A stretch of DNA of 64,000 nt from Citrobacter farmeri (GCF_019048065.1 NZ_CP077291.1:4030001-4094000), one strand, 5' to 3'. Numbered from the stretch's first letter, positions 40,058 to 50,987 are shown. Program-made: numbers and translations. Notes: generated by a model not told the origin, from the sequence alone.

Positions 40058-40831
40058 ATGTCAGTACCTTTAATTCTCACCTTACTGGCGGGGGCCGCCA
40101 CGTTTATTGGCGCCTTTCTTGGCGTACTGGGGCAAAAACCCTCCAATCGCCTGCTGGCGTTTTCGCTGGGATTTGCCGCCGGGATCATGTTGCTGATCTC
40201 CTTAATGGAGATGCTGCCCGCCGCGCTGGGCACAAAGGGAATGCCGCCAGTTCTGGGCTATGGCATGTTTATCATCGGCTTACTGGGTTACTTTGGCCTG
40301 GATCGTCTTCTTCCGCACGCTCACCCGCAGGATCTGGTGCAAAAAAGGACACAGCCCATCCCCGGCTCGATCAAACGCACTGCTATTCTGCTCACGCTGG
40401 GGATCAGTTTGCACAACTTCCCGGAAGGAATTGCCACCTGGGTGACCGCCAGCAGCAACCTGGAGTTGGGATTCGGCATCGCAGTGGCGGTTGCCCTGCA
40501 TAATATTCCGGAAGGTCTGGCGGTCGCCGGGCCAGTCTACGCGGCCACCGGTTCTAAACGCACGGCTATTTTCTGGGCAGGCATTTCCGGGATGGCGGAA
40601 ATACTGGGCGGCGTGCTGGCATGGCTGATTCTTGGCAACCTGGTATCACCCGTCGTCATGGCAGCAATTATGGCCGCTGTCGCCGGCATTATGGTTGCGT
40701 TGTCGGTGGATGAACTGATGCCGCTGGCAAAAGAGATTGATCCCAATAACAACCCCAGCTATGGCGTTCTGTGTGGAATGTCAGTGATGGGGCTGAGTCT
40801 GGTCGTACTTCAGGCGATGGGGATCGGGTAA
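40058..40831 (+). CDS. zupT: Zinc/divalent metal transporter ZupT (ZIP family)
   Basis: A 257-residue, 8-helix ZIP permease for Zn2+ with Fe2+, Co2+ and Mn2+ as further substrates. The metal path is in [17 protein letters not shown] (helix 4) and [15 protein letters not shown] (helix 5). The start at 40058 ([16 protein letters not shown]) follows AAGGAG and matches K-12; an open frame of 11 more codons upstream is rejected. Confidence 0.96.
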   Translation: MSVPLILTLLAGAATFIGAFLGVLGQKPSNRLLAFSLGFAAGIMLLISLMEMLPAALGTKGMPPVLGYGMFIIGLLGYFGLDRLLPHAHPQDLVQKRTQPIPGSIKRTAILLTLGISLHNFPEGIATWVTASSNLELGFGIAVAVALHNIPEGLAVAGPVYAATGSKRTAIFWAGISGMAEILGGVLAWLILGNLVSPVVMAAIMAAVAGIMVALSVDELMPLAKEIDPNNNPSYGVLCGMSVMGLSLVVLQAMGIG

Positions 40832-40838
40832 CGGAGAG

Positions 40839-40861
40839 GGCAGGAAGCGGTTATTCCTGCT
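40839..40861 (+). terminator. Hairpin after zupT
   Basis: GCAGGAA and TTCCTGC enclose a 7-base loop, followed by TCTTTAG. It overlaps the 3' end of the small convergent gene, so it is at best a modest terminator. Confidence 0.4.
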
Positions 40862-41027
40862 CTTTAGTCATGTCGCGTTCTTCGTCATCACGACGAAGTA
40901 ATTTATTGCGGATTTCCAGTAGCGCATCACGATCCTGCCGAAACGCCTTACAGTAACGTTTCATATGGCAAAAATATCCCACGACCACCAAAACAATTAA
41001 GACAATCCAGTACCAGGCAATAAACAT
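40851..41027 (-). CDS. Unrecognised small single-span membrane protein
   Basis: A 58-residue protein starting MFIAWYWIVLIVLVVVGYFC, one membrane helix, then a basic/acidic cytoplasmic tail (KRYCKAFRQDRDALLEIRNK, RRDDEERDMTKEQE). The start at 41027 has AAAGGG 7 bases upstream; the frame stays open for 18 codons beyond with no support. I do not recall a counterpart between zupT and ribB in K-12. A palindrome lies 54 bases upstream. Coding status is likely from the clean helix, charge pattern and ribosome-binding site. Confidence 0.6.
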   Translation of the reverse strand: MFIAWYWIVLIVLVVVGYFCHMKRYCKAFRQDRDALLEIRNKLLRRDDEERDMTKEQE

Positions 41028-41080
41028 CCTTTTACCCTTTAAATTTAACATTAACAGATATTTATCGTTAAAATTTAACA

Positions 41081-41096
41081 TACCTATTAGTAGGTA
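41081..41096. promoter_or_regulatory. Operator-like palindrome upstream of the small membrane gene
   Basis: TACCTA, TTAG, TAGGTA: perfect 6-base arms in an AT-rich stretch that also holds AAATTTAACA twice (41041-41050 and 41071-41080). It is a plausible binding site for a TetR-like or similar dimeric regulator. The regulator is unknown. Confidence 0.4.
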
Positions 41097-41199
41097 CGAT
41101 TATATACTGGCACAGTATGAATTCGAAAAGATGATTTCGATCATAGAGAAAAAGATTGGATGTTTATTAACCGACAGGATGTTTGAAAAAGCGAAATTT

Positions 41200-41230
41200 G
41201 CCGGATAAGGTGCTTGCACCGCTATCCGGC
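41200..41230 (-). terminator. Terminator of ribB
   Basis: GCCGGATA with inner GTGC pairs with GCAC and TATCCGGC, just past the ribB stop. On the minus strand it is followed by AAATTTCGCTTTTT. It is both REP-like and a reasonable terminator. Confidence 0.65.
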
Positions 41231-41239
41231 AAGGCTGGA

Positions 41240-41893
41240 TTAGCTGGCTTTACGTTCGTGTGCCTGACTGTAAGCCACCAGGTCTTCGATCGTCACCACA
41301 GCCATATTGTGTTTGCCCGCAAATTCGATGCACTCCGGCGCGCGCGCCATGCTGCCATCATCATTGGTCAGTTCACACAGTACACCTGCGGGTTTATACC
41401 CGGCCAGCGTCACCAGATCAATGGTCGCTTCGGTGTGGCCACCGCGAGTCAATACGCCGCCCGGCTGAGCACGCAGCGGGAAAACGTGTCCCGGACGGTT
41501 CAGGTCGGAAGGTTTTGCGCCATCGGCAATTGCCGCGCGAACGGTGGTCACGCGATCGGCCGCCGAAACGCCGGTTGTGACACCTGTCGCCGCTTCAATG
41601 GTCACGGTAAAACCGGTGCCATAAGCGCTGGTGTTATTTTCCACCATCATCGGCAGATCGAGTTGTTTACGACGATCTTCGGTGATGCACAGGCATACAA
41701 TACCGCTACCGTGACGGATGGTCAGCGCCATCTGCTCAACGGTCATGGTCTCTGCCGGGAAAATCATATCGCCTTCGTTTTCACGATCTTCGTCATCCAG
41801 CACCATCACACCGCGGCCTTCGCGCAGCGCAGACAGAGCGTGTTCGACACGTTCAAAAGGCGTACCAAAAGAGGAAAGTAGCGTCTGATTCAT
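41240..41893 (-). CDS. ribB: 3,4-dihydroxy-2-butanone 4-phosphate synthase RibB
   Basis: A 217-residue enzyme that converts ribulose 5-phosphate to the four-carbon unit of riboflavin. Metal and substrate motifs are [49 protein letters not shown] and [13 protein letters not shown]. Monofunctional, as in E. coli (no GTP cyclohydrolase II domain). Its leader carries the FMN riboswitch. Confidence 0.97.
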   Translation of the reverse strand: MNQTLLSSFGTPFERVEHALSALREGRGVMVLDDEDRENEGDMIFPAETMTVEQMALTIRHGSGIVCLCITEDRRKQLDLPMMVENNTSAYGTGFTVTIEAATGVTTGVSAADRVTTVRAAIADGAKPSDLNRPGHVFPLRAQPGGVLTRGGHTEATIDLVTLAGYKPAGVLCELTNDDGSMARAPECIEFAGKHNMAVVTIEDLVAYSQAHERKAS

Positions 41894-41999
41894 GGTAAAA
41901 AAACCTCACTAAAATTATGGTTACCAGAATCAGGGCAGTCTTAGGAGTACCGACGAGCGGCAATAAAATAACGTGAGCGGGTCCATGCCCGACTGGATC

Positions 42000-42148
42000 G
42001 TTACTCTCTCCCATCCGGACTCTAACCGTCGGCCCCGGAATTACACCGGATCTGCTGACCTTTGAGTTTGCACCCAAAGCGCTCGCGGGCTTTCAACCTG
42101 AGTTGATTTACCGCCGGTGGGGAATTTCGCCCTGCCCTGAGAATAAGC
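42000..42148 (-). ncRNA. sroG: FMN riboswitch (RFN element) in the ribB leader; corresponds to SroG
   Basis: Read on the minus strand, the conserved RFN blocks appear in order: CAGGGCAGGG, CCCCACCGGCGG, AGCCCGCGAGCG, GGTCAGCAGATCCGGT, TCCGGGGCCGACGG and GTCCGGATGGGAGAGAG. It lies 107 bases upstream of ribB. FMN binding down-regulates ribB expression. The leader RNA of E. coli ribB is known as SroG. The stretch between the riboswitch and the ribB start (41894-41999) is the expression platform. Confidence 0.95.
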
Positions 42149-42280
42149 GGGTTAACTATAACGCTATTGATTACCTTCATCAACGCCTTTACCCGCATTA
42201 ACATCACACAATTCTGGTTTATGCCTCACGCAGATCGCACTACAATGGGCGATAACACTTACCAGTTCAGGGAAACCACT

Positions 42281-42577
42281 ATGATTGACCCGAAGAAAAT
42301 TGAGCAGATCGCTCGCCAGGTTCACGAATCGATGCCGAAAGGGATCCGGGAGTTCGGGGAAGATGTCGAGAAGAAGATCCGTCAGACGCTGCAATCTCAG
42401 CTGACGCGTCTCGATCTGGTGAGCCGCGAAGAGTTTGATGTTCAGACCCAGGTGCTACTGCGCACCCGTGAAAAGCTGGCGCTGCTGGAGCAACGTTTAA
42501 GTGAGCTGGAAGCACGTCAGGCGACTGAAGAAGTTAAACCTGCGCCCGCCATTCCACCGGTAGAACCGCAGGCGTAA
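42281..42577 (+). CDS. ubiK: UbiK (YqiC), ubiquinone biosynthesis accessory factor
   Basis: A 98-residue helical protein with a C-terminal coiled coil ([27 protein letters not shown]). It helps the Ubi complex assemble in aerobic ubiquinone synthesis and fuses membranes in vitro. The start at 42281 ([14 protein letters not shown]) is that of E. coli; the frame stays open 38 codons up into the region flanking the riboswitch. The last 15 residues (Pro/Ala-rich) differ from K-12. Confidence 0.93.
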   Translation: MIDPKKIEQIARQVHESMPKGIREFGEDVEKKIRQTLQSQLTRLDLVSREEFDVQTQVLLRTREKLALLEQRLSELEARQATEEVKPAPAIPPVEPQA

Positions 42578-42583
42578 AAACAG

Positions 42584-42605
42584 CAACGGGCCGCAAGGCC
42601 CGTTG
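42584..42605. terminator. Bidirectional terminator between ubiK and glgS
   Basis: CAACGGGCC, GCAA, GGCCCGTTG: a perfect 9-base stem with a GNRA tetraloop. AAAAA precedes it (T run for the minus transcript) and it lies between convergent stops. Confidence 0.8.
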
Positions 42606-42610
42606 ATATA

Positions 42611-42811
42611 TCAGTGTTCTACTTCTAGCTTTCTGGCGTTCATTGCCTGCTGGCAGTAGTGCGCGTAGCGTTTGCAAAACCAGCTGCGGTGCTCCTCGTC
42701 CATATTGCCGGTAACGGCCTGGATATCAACAGGGCGACCTTCAGCCTGCATTCTGGCAAAACTCCGCGCCAGGAAATCGAAATTGCTCATCGAATAAACA
42801 CTGTTGTTCAT
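42611..42811 (-). CDS. glgS: Surface composition regulator GlgS (ScoR)
   Basis: A 66-residue protein matching E. coli GlgS in length and in the segments [40 protein letters not shown] and ARKLEVEH. It affects glycogen, motility and adhesin production; in E. coli it is RpoS- and cAMP-CRP-dependent. The start at 42811 has GGAGG 8 bases upstream. An ATG two codons earlier is too close to that site. Confidence 0.93.
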   Translation of the reverse strand: MNNSVYSMSNFDFLARSFARMQAEGRPVDIQAVTGNMDEEHRSWFCKRYAHYCQQAMNARKLEVEH

Positions 42812-42946
42812 CAGCATATCCTCCAGTAGGTGAATCTCTGTTAAGGTCATATGCTTTTTTCTGATTCCAGTATTTACCGGGAAGCGTAGCAGGTTTGTAC
42901 ATATTGTGCGCAAATCAGTTGCCTGAGTTCACACTTTAGGAACACA

Positions 42947-42973
42947 GGTGATGCCCGGTTTCCAGGCATCACC
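42947..42973 (-). terminator. Hairpin after hldE
   Basis: GGTGATGCC and GGCATCACC form a perfect 9-base stem with a 9-base loop, 9 bases past the hldE stop. No T run follows, so it may be a 3'-end stabiliser. No gene is visible between here and glgS. Confidence 0.55.
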
Positions 42974-42981
42974 TTCAGCCA

Positions 42982-44415
42982 TTATTTATCGCTGTCTTTC
43001 TGGATTTTTTTGATGATATTGGTGGTGGAGCAACCGTCTTCAAAGTTGAGCACCAGCACTTCACCGCCGTTGGCCCACACCTCTTCACTACCCGCAATTT
43101 CTTCCGGCTTATAATCACCGCCCTTCACCAGCAGATCCGGCAATACGCCTGCGATCAGGCGCTGCGGCGTGTCCTCTTCAAAAGAGACGACCCAGTCAAC
43201 GGCTTCCAGCGCCCCCAGCACGATCATGCGCTGTTCGAGCGGATTCACCGGACGCGTTTCCCCTTTCAGACGTTTCGTCGACGCATCGCTGTTGACCGCG
43301 ACGATTAACCGATCGCCCAGCTTACGGGCGTTTGCGAGATAGGAAACGTGGCCCGCGTGCAGAATGTCAAACACTCCGTTAGTCATCACGACTTTCTCAC
43401 CGCGCTTACGCGCGCTGGCAACGGCCTGTTTCAGTTCGTCTTCAGTCATCACGCCAAAGCCGGTTTCCGCACGACCACGTACCGCATTTTCCAGTTCGAT
43501 AGGCGAAACGGTGGAAGTCCCCAGTTTGCCGACGACCACACCCGCCGCCGCATTGGCAAAGAAGCAGGCTTCCTCCAGCGAATTGCCGGCTGCCAGCGTC
43601 GCTGCCAGCACACCAATGACCGTGTCACCCGCACCGGTTACGTCATACACTTCCTGCGCCTGCGTCGGCATATGCAGTGGGGCTTTCCCCGGTTGCAGTA
43701 GCGTCATCCCCTGCTCGGAACGAGTGACCAACAGAGCGGAAAGTTCGAAATCGGCAATCAGCTTCATGCCGCGTTCAACAATCTCTTCTTCGCTTTTGCA
43801 TTTACCCGCAACCGCCTCAAATTCAGACAAGTTCGGCGTCAGCAGCGTCGCACCGCGATAGCGTGCAAAATCGGTCCCTTTCGGGTCGATCAGCACCGGC
43901 ACACCGGCTTTACGCGCCAGAGCAATCATCTGCTGGACGCTGGCCAGTGCGCCTTTCGCGTAGTCAGACAGCACCAGCGCCCCAATCGAGCTCAGCGCCT
44001 GGTTGATACGCTCATGCAGCGGCTGAGGATCCACGCCTTCGAAGCCTTCTTCAAAATCCAGACGAATCAGTTGCTGGTTACGTGAAAGCACACGCAGTTT
44101 AGTGATGGTCGGATGGGTCGGCACAGAAACGAAGTCGCATTTCACGTTCACGTCCGCCAGCGTTTTGCTAAGCGCGCGCGCGGCGTCGTCAATACCGGTC
44201 AGTCCGACCAGACGCGAATTCGCTCCCAGAGAGGCAATGTTCATCGCCACGTTCGCCGCACCGCCCGGACGTTCTTCGATGGTATCGACTTTCACCACCG
44301 GTACCGGCGCTTCGGGCGAAATACGGCTGGTGGGTCCGTACCAGTAGCGATCCAGCATCACATCACCGACAACCAAGACTCCTGCACGTTCAAACTCTGG
44401 CAGCGTTACTTTCAT
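42982..44415 (-). CDS. hldE: Bifunctional heptose-7-phosphate kinase / heptose-1-phosphate adenylyltransferase HldE
   Basis: A 477-residue two-domain enzyme of ADP-L-glycero-D-manno-heptose synthesis for the lipopolysaccharide core. Residues 1-318 form a ribokinase-type kinase ([13 protein letters not shown]; active-site motif [16 protein letters not shown]). Residues about 344-477 form a nucleotidyltransferase ([19 protein letters not shown]; HxGH motif). It lies 50 bases downstream of glnE, as in K-12. Confidence 0.97.
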   Translation of the reverse strand: MKVTLPEFERAGVLVVGDVMLDRYWYGPTSRISPEAPVPVVKVDTIEERPGGAANVAMNIASLGANSRLVGLTGIDDAARALSKTLADVNVKCDFVSVPTHPTITKLRVLSRNQQLIRLDFEEGFEGVDPQPLHERINQALSSIGALVLSDYAKGALASVQQMIALARKAGVPVLIDPKGTDFARYRGATLLTPNLSEFEAVAGKCKSEEEIVERGMKLIADFELSALLVTRSEQGMTLLQPGKAPLHMPTQAQEVYDVTGAGDTVIGVLAATLAAGNSLEEACFFANAAAGVVVGKLGTSTVSPIELENAVRGRAETGFGVMTEDELKQAVASARKRGEKVVMTNGVFDILHAGHVSYLANARKLGDRLIVAVNSDASTKRLKGETRPVNPLEQRMIVLGALEAVDWVVSFEEDTPQRLIAGVLPDLLVKGGDYKPEEIAGSEEVWANGGEVLVLNFEDGCSTTNIIKKIQKDSDK

Positions 44416-44465
44416 TCCTGTCTCCTGAGAGATTCAAAATTTGCGCGCGATAATAGCACACTTCA

Positions 44466-47303
44466 TCAGGCAACCAGCCACTTCTGCCAGCTTGCCCCGA
44501 CCTGCGTACGTTCCGCCTCAAAACAGGTTTGTGCCACATGACCCGGTTGTTCCTGCAAAGCCAGGTGATGCAGTTCATCGCGCAGCGTGGTATAGGCGTG
44601 GGTCAATGCCATCGCCTCCTGCTCGTCCATAATGTCGTTTTGCGCTAACAGTTCCAGAATACGCACATTATCCGACCAGCGGGTCAGTTTGGGTTTGTCA
44701 TGGGCATAACGTAGAACCAGATATTGCGTGATAAATTCGATATCCGTAATACCGCCTTCATCGGCTTTAATATCAAAGCGATCGCGATGCTTATTGCCCA
44801 GATGCGCACGCATTTTTTCGCGCATCTCACGCACCTCGGTCTGTAACGTTTTACCGTCGCGAGGCAGCGTCATGATATCGCGGCGCACTGTATCAAACTG
44901 CGAGGTCAGCTGCGGGTCGCCGTAAACAACGCGTGCGCGCACCAGCGCCTGATGCTCCCACGTCCAGGCCTCGTTTTTCTGGTAATCCGCAAAAGATTCA
45001 GCGGAGGTCACCAGCATCCCCGCCGCCCCTGACGGCCGCAGTCGGGCATCGACTTCATACAAAATGCCTGAGGAGGTGCGGGTACTGAACAGGTGCATAA
45101 TGCGCTGCGCCAGCCGCAGGTAGAACTGCCGCCCGTCAATTTCACGATCGCCGTCGGTCATTACGTCAACGGGGCAGTCATGCAGGAAGATCAAATCGAG
45201 ATCGGAGCTGTAACCCAGCTCCCAGCCGCCCAGTTTGCCGTAGCCGACCACCGCAAAGCCACGCCCGATCCGATCGGCAAGATGCGTCGGTTGCCCATAG
45301 CGCGCCACCATTTGCAGCCACGCCTGCTGCACAACGGCATCAATCATCGCTTCCGCCAGCCAGGTCAGATGATCGCTGACTTTCATCACCGGCAGCGTGC
45401 CGGCGATATCCGCAGCGGCAATACGCAGCAGTTGCGTTTGTTTGAACTGACGCAACGCCTCCAGCTGTTGCTCTTCATCATCTTCCGGAACGCGCAGTAA
45501 ATACTGACGTAGCTCATCACGATAAGCGTCGGTTGCCGTTGGCTGATAGAGCGTATTCGGATCGAGCAGTTCATCGAGTAGCAGCGGATAACGCGCAAGC
45601 TGACTGGCAACCATCGGCGACGCCGCGCAGAGCGAAATCAGATGCTTCAGCGCGCCGGGGAATTCGCTCAGCAACTCGAGATAGGTGGTGCGGGTAACAA
45701 TGCCCACCAGCAGCGGCGTAATGCGCGACAGCGGGAGGAAAGCATCCTGGCGCGTGCAGACATCGCTGAGCAAATGCGGCATCAGGTGGTCGAGCACCTG
45801 ACGCCCACGCGGGCCAATGGTGCGCTTATCCAGCTCTTTACGGAAGTCAGCAATCAACGCCAGCACACGCATACGATCGTCATCTGTGAGATGCGCCAGC
45901 ACCGGCGGTGTATCATCCTCCTGCAAAGCGTCCTGCCATAGCTCACGCCACTGTTCCGAGAGCGCGTCTTCCTGCGTTTCGGTTTCGTCATCACCGATCA
46001 GCTCGTTAAACACGCGGCGGACGTTCGCCATGTGTTCCTCAAGCGTTTCAGTCAGTTGCAGCCAGTCATCAACGTTCATTCCCCAGGCCAGCCGCGCCCG
46101 GTTAAGTTCATCGCCTGGCAGCGTCTGGGTTTGTTCATCGTTAATGCTTTGCAGCAGGTTTTCCAGACGACGCAGAAAGAGATAGGCCTGTCGCAGTTGC
46201 TCGGCATCGCTCTCCTGCAGCAGATGCAGTGCGGCAATCGCGCGTAAAGTCGGCAACAGTGAACGGGATTGCAGCGACGGCTCGCGTCCGCCGCGAATCA
46301 GTTGAAACACCTGCACGATAAATTCGATTTCGCGAATGCCGCCCGCGCCGAGCTTGATGTTATCTTTCAACCCCCGGCGCCGGACTTCACGCGCAATCAT
46401 TCCCTTCATATTGCGCAGCGACTGAATCACGCTGAAGTCGATGTAGCGACGGAAGACGAACGGGCGCAGCATGGCGCGCAGTTCTTCGACATAGCGACCG
46501 TCGGTATCGCCCATGATCCGCGCCTTGACCATCGCATAGCGCTCCCAGTCGCGCCCCTGCTCCTGGTAATAATCCTCCAGTGCGGCAAAGCTCAACACCA
46601 GCGGGCCACTGTCGCCAAACGGACGCAACCGCATGTCCACCCGATAGACAAAGCCATCCTGGGTGGGCTGATCCAGCACCTTGATCAGCCGCTGCCCCAT
46701 GCGGGTAAAAAACTGCGCGTTATCAAGTTCGCGGCGCCCTCCCTGAGTGGAACCGTGCTCCGGCCAGGCAAAGATCAGATCGATATCCGAGGAAAAATTC
46801 AGTTCGCCGCCGCCCAGTTTCCCCATGCCTAAAATCAGCAGCGGTTGCGGAATGCCTTCCTGACTGCACGGCGTTCCCCATTCGCGACAGCAAGCGTTGT
46901 ACAGCCAGTCACGCGCACTGACAATCAGCGTTTCGGCCAAATGGCTTAACTGTTGCAGAATGTCGGTATCCTCCACCAGCGACAGCGCCTGTGCCCAGGC
47001 AATGCGTACCATCACCCGGCGGCGAAACAGACGTAGTTCATGCATCAACGCCGCTTCATCGTTCACCGTTGCCAGCGCCGCCTGTAACCATTCGCCGTAC
47101 TGCTGCCATTCATCGGCCTGCGGCGGGACGCTTTCCAGCTCCGCCAGCCAGTGTGGATGCGCAATCACACCGTCCTGCACAAAATCACTCAATGTAAGTA
47201 CTGACTTCGCCTGAGCGCTAAGCTCAGTCTCAGGTAAGGAGGCTGGCAGCCGCTCTACAACGGTCGGCCAGTACTGCTGTAACGGGGAAGAAAGCGGCTT
47301 CAT
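44466..47303 (-). CDS. glnE: Glutamine synthetase adenylyltransferase / deadenylyltransferase GlnE
   Basis: A 945-residue bifunctional regulator that adenylylates and deadenylylates glutamine synthetase in response to PII. It has two nucleotidyltransferase domains: one near residues 160-180 ([20 protein letters not shown]) and one near 700 ([20 protein letters not shown]), joined by helical regions. Length equals that of E. coli. It stands between ygiF and hldE. Confidence 0.97.
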   Translation of the reverse strand: MKPLSSPLQQYWPTVVERLPASLPETELSAQAKSVLTLSDFVQDGVIAHPHWLAELESVPPQADEWQQYGEWLQAALATVNDEAALMHELRLFRRRVMVRIAWAQALSLVEDTDILQQLSHLAETLIVSARDWLYNACCREWGTPCSQEGIPQPLLILGMGKLGGGELNFSSDIDLIFAWPEHGSTQGGRRELDNAQFFTRMGQRLIKVLDQPTQDGFVYRVDMRLRPFGDSGPLVLSFAALEDYYQEQGRDWERYAMVKARIMGDTDGRYVEELRAMLRPFVFRRYIDFSVIQSLRNMKGMIAREVRRRGLKDNIKLGAGGIREIEFIVQVFQLIRGGREPSLQSRSLLPTLRAIAALHLLQESDAEQLRQAYLFLRRLENLLQSINDEQTQTLPGDELNRARLAWGMNVDDWLQLTETLEEHMANVRRVFNELIGDDETETQEDALSEQWRELWQDALQEDDTPPVLAHLTDDDRMRVLALIADFRKELDKRTIGPRGRQVLDHLMPHLLSDVCTRQDAFLPLSRITPLLVGIVTRTTYLELLSEFPGALKHLISLCAASPMVASQLARYPLLLDELLDPNTLYQPTATDAYRDELRQYLLRVPEDDEEQQLEALRQFKQTQLLRIAAADIAGTLPVMKVSDHLTWLAEAMIDAVVQQAWLQMVARYGQPTHLADRIGRGFAVVGYGKLGGWELGYSSDLDLIFLHDCPVDVMTDGDREIDGRQFYLRLAQRIMHLFSTRTSSGILYEVDARLRPSGAAGMLVTSAESFADYQKNEAWTWEHQALVRARVVYGDPQLTSQFDTVRRDIMTLPRDGKTLQTEVREMREKMRAHLGNKHRDRFDIKADEGGITDIEFITQYLVLRYAHDKPKLTRWSDNVRILELLAQNDIMDEQEAMALTHAYTTLRDELHHLALQEQPGHVAQTCFEAERTQVGASWQKWLVA

Positions 47304-47327
47304 TTAAGGGGTATCCTTTGAATGATG

Positions 47328-47360
47328 CCGGAAACAGGCATCTCGCCTTATCCGGCCTAC
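47328..47360. repeat. REP-like sequence between glnE and ygiF
   Basis: GCCGGA and TCCGGC in an imperfect inverted arrangement (ATGCCGGAAACAGGCAT, then CGCCTTATCCGGCC), typical REP vocabulary in the 109-base gap between two same-strand genes. Confidence 0.5.
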
Positions 47361-47412
47361 AGGTCGTGCTGGCGTCAGGCCTGCCAGGCGCTGCGCCATC
47401 AACATTCCATCT

Positions 47413-48714
47413 TTATCGTTTTCCGCTGTGCAGCCAGAACGGTTCCTGGTTGTTCGCTTCGTTGCGGAAATGTTCAATTTCAATATGTTGGCCGGTGGTA
47501 ATAGCGTGAAGCAGACCTTGCCAGTTCTCCAGCCATGCCTGCACCACCACCGCATCGTAAGACCCCGCCAGTAACAAAACGGTGTCGATATCACGGCGTA
47601 AACGCGGCAGTTGATCGCGATACTGGTCGCCCAGCGGCCGTCCAAATACGCTTTTCAGTTCAGCGGCGGTACGCGAAAGGTGGATGTCAGCGAAGCGCTT
47701 AAAAGAATCCGCCATTTTGGCCTGCGCCCTGGCATCCAGAAACGGCTGCCAGGCTTTGGTCACCAGCCACTCGGTCAGCGCCAGTTTCGCCGTTGCCGTC
47801 TGGGTGGTGTAAACCGCCGTCTCGGCAGAGACCGCTGACGCGATAGTCGCTTCCGACTGGGTTAACAAATCACGTAAGTGAGCGCTCGCTTTACGTGGAA
47901 CAATACCGCCAAACAGCATCAGGGTGTGACGTACCAGGCCCATCGCGGCCAACACGTCGGCCTTTGCTGCCTTATGGCCGCGAACCCAAAGTTCTTCATG
48001 GTACTGCCATTGTGCCAGCGCCAGCTCCAGCGACGCTTCCAGCCCGTGTCCCACGCTGGCTTTCGCGGGGACTTTCAGTACGGCTGTCGGTTTACTCTCG
48101 CGCGGGGGATTCCCCTGCGCCAGATGATAACCGCGCGCCGCTTTACTCAGGCTACCCTGACGTAGACTCGCCTGATTCACCAACTGATTTGCCAGCTTCA
48201 GCACCGCCCGGGTATCCCCGCTTAGCAGTTCAAGCTCCAGCTCACAAATCGGCTCAGCCAGCTCACCCGCTTTCACTTCGCCTAAATCGAGGGCGATCTC
48301 AATCTGGCTGCCGTCCACCGTCAGCAGCCATTTTTCACGTTCAAAATCGGTGCTGAACAGCGGCTGCACGCGGGAGATAAGATCGACCGGCACCTCACCG
48401 TTTGGCCACACTTCCGACGGAAATTGCGTTAAATCCAGCGCAGGCTCATTCAGGGAGACATTGTATTCCGGCCGCTGGTGTAAACCGCCGATCACTCGCC
48501 CGGCAATTTTCATGGTCATCTCGTAGCGCCCCTTCTCACCACGAATACGCAGTCCCATATCGTGACTGCGCAGCCACTGGTCCTCGGTTTCGTAGTAAAT
48601 ATTCAACAACGGGCTGGGCGCACGATGCTCGCCTCCGAGCGTATTCAGATGGTCACGCAGCGCGTTCACCGCCTCGTGATTAACGATAAATTTTAATTCA
48701 ATTTCCTGAGCCAT
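47413..48714 (-). CDS. ygiF: Inorganic triphosphatase YgiF (CYTH-CHAD)
   Basis: A 433-residue protein. The N-terminal CYTH domain (residues 1-200) opens with the signature QEIELKFIV and has further Glu/Arg/Lys tunnel residues (DMGLRIRGEKGRYEMTMKIA). The C-terminal CHAD domain is helical and His-rich. E. coli YgiF is a Mg2+-dependent tripolyphosphatase. It is upstream of glnE and divergent from ygiM. Confidence 0.95.
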   Translation of the reverse strand: MAQEIELKFIVNHEAVNALRDHLNTLGGEHRAPSPLLNIYYETEDQWLRSHDMGLRIRGEKGRYEMTMKIAGRVIGGLHQRPEYNVSLNEPALDLTQFPSEVWPNGEVPVDLISRVQPLFSTDFEREKWLLTVDGSQIEIALDLGEVKAGELAEPICELELELLSGDTRAVLKLANQLVNQASLRQGSLSKAARGYHLAQGNPPRESKPTAVLKVPAKASVGHGLEASLELALAQWQYHEELWVRGHKAAKADVLAAMGLVRHTLMLFGGIVPRKASAHLRDLLTQSEATIASAVSAETAVYTTQTATAKLALTEWLVTKAWQPFLDARAQAKMADSFKRFADIHLSRTAAELKSVFGRPLGDQYRDQLPRLRRDIDTVLLLAGSYDAVVVQAWLENWQGLLHAITTGQHIEIEHFRNEANNQEPFWLHSGKR

Positions 48715-48955
48715 GGCCTTGTACTTACCGGTTATGTCACATAAGAGAGAATCACGACGAACTTACGGTGATCTTTTTTGTCAGTAGATAGTATTTTGCG
48801 CCAAATTGCCATGCAACGGACAATTTGACGGGCGTAAAAGTTTTGAAGTAGCGGTAAAACGGACACAGATGATTCCGATTGATGTCGAATGCTTTGCGTA
48901 GAGACACTGATACCACTACTATCGTTCCACTTTCTATGACAATAACGACAGCCTG

Positions 48956-49576
48956 ATGCCAAAATTACGCCTGATTGGATTTATGTTACTCGCACTTAGC
49001 GCTACTGCCGTGTCACACGCCGAAGAAAAGCGCTATGTCTCTGATGAACTGAACACCTGGGTCCGCAGTGGTCCGGGGGATAATTATCGCCTCGTCGGCA
49101 CGGTTAACGCGGGCGAAGAAGTCACGTTATTACAAACTGACGCCAATACGAACTACGCGCAGGTCAAAGACAGTACGGGGCGGACAGCCTGGATCCCGAT
49201 GAAAGAGCTGAACACTACGCCAAGCCTGCGCACCCGCGTGCCGGATCTGGAAAATCAGGTCAAAACGCTGACCGATAAGCTCAACAATATCGACACCACC
49301 TGGAATCAACGCACGGCTGACATGCAGCAGAAGGTGTCGCAGAGCGACAGCGTGATCAACGGGCTGAAAGAAGAGAACCAGAAGCTGAAGAACGAGCTGA
49401 TTGTGGCGCAGAAGAAGGTCAGCGCCGCAAATCTGCAGCTTGATGATAAGCAACGCACCATCATCATGCAGTGGTTTATGTATGGCGGCGGCGTGCTGGG
49501 ACTCGGCCTGCTTCTTGGTTTGATTCTGCCACATATGATCCCAAGCCGGAAACGCAAAGACCGCTGGATGAACTAA
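48956..49576 (+). CDS. ygiM: YgiM, SH3-domain membrane protein
   Basis: A 206-residue protein: signal peptide (MPKLRLIGFMLLALSATAVS-HA), bacterial SH3 domain (about residues 25-95; NTWVRSGPGDNYRLVGTVNA), coiled coil (about 100-165) and a C-terminal membrane helix (GVLGLGLLLGLILPHMIP) with a basic tail. Function unknown; it is probably anchored in the inner membrane with the SH3 domain in the periplasm. It lies 65 bases upstream of cca, as in K-12. Confidence 0.94.
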   Translation: MPKLRLIGFMLLALSATAVSHAEEKRYVSDELNTWVRSGPGDNYRLVGTVNAGEEVTLLQTDANTNYAQVKDSTGRTAWIPMKELNTTPSLRTRVPDLENQVKTLTDKLNNIDTTWNQRTADMQQKVSQSDSVINGLKEENQKLKNELIVAQKKVSAANLQLDDKQRTIIMQWFMYGGGVLGLGLLLGLILPHMIPSRKRKDRWMN

Positions 49577-49641
49577 ATCGCCTTCTCCGCCGCACTGTCA
49601 TATGATTAAGGGATTGTATTTCCCTGGAGAGGTGGTGTGGC

Positions 49642-50883
49642 GTGAAGATTTATCTGGTCGGTGGTGCGGTTCGGGATACGCTGTTAGGGCTACCGGTTAA
49701 AGATAAAGATTGGGTGGTGGTTGGCGCGACACCGCAACAAATGCTCGACGCGGGCTACCAACAGGTAGGTCGCGATTTTCCTGTTTTTCTCCATCCGCAA
49801 ACCCACGAAGAGTATGCCCTTGCGCGTACCGAGCGGAAGTCCGGCTCGGGGTATACCGGATTCACCTGCTATGCCGCGCCGGACGTCACTCTGGAAGACG
49901 ATCTCCAGCGCCGTGATCTGACCATTAACGCCCTGGCGCAAGATGATGACGGCCAGATCGTCGATCCCTACTACGGACGTCACGATCTGGATAAACGTCT
50001 GTTGCGCCATGTCTCACCCGCCTTTAGTGAAGATCCGCTGCGCGTACTGCGCGTAGCGCGCTTTGCCGCTCGCTATGCGCATCTGAGTTTCCGTATTGCT
50101 GACGAAACCATGGCGCTGATGCGCGAAATGACGCACGCTGGTGAGCTGGAGCATCTGACGGCAGAACGCGTCTGGAAAGAAACCGAGAACGCGTTAACCA
50201 CGCGCAACCCGCAGGTCTATTTCCAGGTCTTACGCGACTGCGGCGCGCTGCGCGTGTTGTTTCCGGAAGTCGATGCGCTGTTTGGCGTTCCGGCCCCGGC
50301 GAAGTGGCATCCGGAAATCGATACCGGGATTCATACTCTGATGACGCTGTCGATGGCGGCGCTGCTCAGCCCGGCGGTTGACGTGCGTTTCGCCACGCTG
50401 TGTCACGACCTCGGCAAAGGTCTGACGCCGCCGGAGCTCTGGCCGCGCCACCACGGGCACGGCCCGGCGGGAGTCAGGCTGGTAGAGCAGTTGTGCCAGC
50501 GGCTGCGCGTACCAAATGAAATTCGTGATTTAGCCAAACTGGTGGCGGAGTTCCACGATCTCATCCACACCTTCCCGATACTGCAACCTAAAACCATCGT
50601 GAAATTGTTTGATTCGATCGACGCCTGGCGCAAACCGCAGCGCGTGGAGCAGATTGCGCTCACCAGTGAAGCCGACGTACGCGGACGGACGGGGTTTGAA
50701 GCCGCGGATTATCCACAGGGACGTTTACTGCGCGAAGCGTGGGAAGTTGCCCAGTCTGTCCCCACCAAAGACGTTGTCGAGGCCGGATTTAAAGGCATTG
50801 AGATTCGTGAAGAGCTGACCCGACGCCGGATTGCGGCGCTGGCCCACTGGAAAGAGCGCCGTTTCCCGAAGGCGGTCAGTTAA
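49642..50883 (+). CDS. cca: CCA-adding tRNA nucleotidyltransferase / phosphohydrolase Cca
   Basis: A 413-residue class II enzyme that adds and repairs the tRNA 3' CCA end. The nucleotidyltransferase domain opens [16 protein letters not shown], with catalytic Asp in DKDW and an RRDLTINA motif. The HD phosphohydrolase domain ([11 protein letters not shown]) is typical of enterobacteria. Starts with GTG as in E. coli, after CTGGAGAGG. Confidence 0.97.
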   Translation: MKIYLVGGAVRDTLLGLPVKDKDWVVVGATPQQMLDAGYQQVGRDFPVFLHPQTHEEYALARTERKSGSGYTGFTCYAAPDVTLEDDLQRRDLTINALAQDDDGQIVDPYYGRHDLDKRLLRHVSPAFSEDPLRVLRVARFAARYAHLSFRIADETMALMREMTHAGELEHLTAERVWKETENALTTRNPQVYFQVLRDCGALRVLFPEVDALFGVPAPAKWHPEIDTGIHTLMTLSMAALLSPAVDVRFATLCHDLGKGLTPPELWPRHHGHGPAGVRLVEQLCQRLRVPNEIRDLAKLVAEFHDLIHTFPILQPKTIVKLFDSIDAWRKPQRVEQIALTSEADVRGRTGFEAADYPQGRLLREAWEVAQSVPTKDVVEAGFKGIEIREELTRRRIAALAHWKERRFPKAVS

Positions 50884-50890
50884 GGTGTGA

Positions 50891-50978
50891 ATGCCGGATG
50901 GCGCTGCGCTTATCCGGCCTATGGTATCGCATCTCAACGCGTAGGCCGGATAAGGCGTTTACGCCGTCATCCGGCATG
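50891..50978. repeat. Pair of REP units (BIME) between cca and uppP
   Basis: Two units, ATGCCGGATGGCG...CTTATCCGGCC and GGCCGGATAAGGCG...CGTCATCCGGCAT, in opposite orientation with a 20-base spacer. This is a bacterial interspersed mosaic element between convergent genes. Confidence 0.85.
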
Positions 50979-50987
50979 AAAGATCGG

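Noticed and set aside
42812..42946. CRP site and Sib-type small RNA near glgS-hldE
   Set aside because: K-12 has sibD/sibE in its yqiK-hldE gap, but no Ibs-like reading frame or SIB-like structure is visible here, and the TGTGC/TCACA fragments do not form a proper CRP site.
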